NCBI GenBank assembly: GCA_030747775.1
Contig: JASLKB010000008.1
Coordinates: 1-33,035, forward strand
Length of the DNA: 33,035 nucleotides
From: Acidimicrobiales bacterium
Lineage (GTDB): Bacteria > Actinomycetota > Acidimicrobiia > Acidimicrobiales > MedAcidi-G1
Direction: 5' to 3'
Numbering within the stretch: the stretch's first letter is position 1; every line of letters starts with the position of its first letter. Below the pieces are notes generated by a model. It worked only from the letters and a program-made list of their open reading frames with translations. It did no database searches and was not told the origin of the DNA. This document shows, in pieces, positions 32,604 through 33,035 of the stretch. The position numbers were made by a program, and so were the translations under genes.

Positions 32604-33035
32604 CCGTACCCCCCGACCTGACCTCGGGCGATCAGATCACCGCTGGCCAGTTCATAAGCGTGAGCTAGGGCGGCGTACCCATCTAGTTCGAGCAACTCAT
32701 CGTGGGTTCCAGAAGCGACGATCCGACCACCATCCAGGAACAAGACCCGGTCAGCCAGTCGAATGGTGGCCAGCCGGTGGGCCACTACCAGCAGGGTCGG
32801 GCGGTCCACCTGGTCATTACCGTCAAACGGCCGACGCAAGGCAGCCAGAATCCCCGCCTCGATCACTGGGTCGACGGCCGACGTGGCATCGTCCAGTACC
32901 AGGACTGATGGACGACGGAGCAGGGCGCGGGCAATGGCCAACCGTTGGCGCTGCCCCCCCGACAGAGTCACCCCGCGTTCGCCGAGCACCGTGTCCAGGC
33001 CCTTGTCCAGCTCGGCCACGAAGCCGGAGGCCGCC
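32600..33035 (-). CDS. ABC exporter half-transporter, degenerate-site half, cut by window edge
   Basis: Only the C-terminal 144 residues are visible; the gene continues past the right edge, because the frame stays open and reads into a normal NBD sequence (AASGFVAELDKGLDTVLGERG). It has a canonical signature LSGGQRQR, and Walker B VLVLDDATSAVD with Asp in place of the catalytic Glu. The switch His is kept in VVAHRLATI. It is the first gene of the exporter / deacetylase operon as far as can be seen. Confidence 0.9.
   Translation of the reverse strand, partial: AASGFVAELDKGLDTVLGERGVTLSGGQRQRLAIARALLRRPSVLVLDDATSAVDPVIEAGILAALRRPFDGNDQVDRPTLLVVAHRLATIRLADRVLFLDGGRIVASGTHDELLELDGYAALAHAYELASGDLIARGQVGGYG

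Overview
The window is high-GC DNA packed with genes on both strands, with many GTG starts and many 4-base ATGA/GTGA overlaps. Two WhiB-family iron-sulfur regulators, a TatA, a DUF2342/TIGR03624-type zinc metalloprotease, a MoxR/vWA pair and a one-subunit cytochrome b558-type succinate dehydrogenase anchor all point to Actinobacteria. An Acidimicrobiia-like lineage is my best guess, based on style and gene content rather than a marker-gene comparison. I see no tRNA, rRNA, CRISPR array, insertion sequence or phage gene.

Layout. 1-4.6 kb: a truncated membrane-anchored PDZ protein, a small membrane protein and a HEAT-repeat protein, then a tightly overlapping leftward operon (atypical SDR epimerase, moaE, small membrane protein, mreB). 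4.7-8.4 kb: a DUF2342 metalloprotease, then a leftward surE / small membrane protein / MFS transporter operon. 8.4-10.2 kb: a sodium-phosphate cotransporter of the NptA type with a PhoU-domain partner. 10.2-12.1 kb: two whiB genes flanking a short acidic-tailed protein and tatA, with repeats, palindromes and hairpins in their leaders. 12.1-20.2 kb: a vWA protein and a MoxR-type AAA+ ATPase on the minus strand, interleaved with plus-strand MaoC hydratase, GH1-like and GH2-like genes. 20.3-24 kb: sdhCAB. 24.0-24.46 kb: a gene-free, hairpin-rich stretch. 24.5-26.8 kb: alpha/beta hydrolase, hot-dog thioesterase and a DUF368 membrane protein. 26.9-28.9 kb: an unknown 390-residue protein coupled to a free-standing phosphohistidine domain, then an SCP2-like protein. 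28.9-33 kb: malate dehydrogenase, a PIG-L-type deacetylase and an asymmetric heterodimeric ABC exporter cut by the right edge.

The most unusual signals are these. (1) Two neighbouring glycosidase-fold proteins (GH1-like and GH2-like) both lack the expected catalytic glutamates, although the motifs around them are still readable. They sit around a MoxR ATPase, with its vWA partner nearby. (2) A 0.5-kb intergenic region after sdhB holds nested perfect stems, including a 14-bp helix, and looks like a structured RNA. (3) The sdhC Shine-Dalgarno sequence is closed into a two-helix hairpin. (4) A free-standing phosphohistidine domain is translationally coupled to a protein I do not recognise.

Central metabolism (sdhCAB, mdh) and envelope or shape functions (MreB, a DUF368 lipid-carrier transporter, TatA) dominate. 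The regulatory DNA around the whiB genes and sdhC suggests redox-linked control, which is inference.
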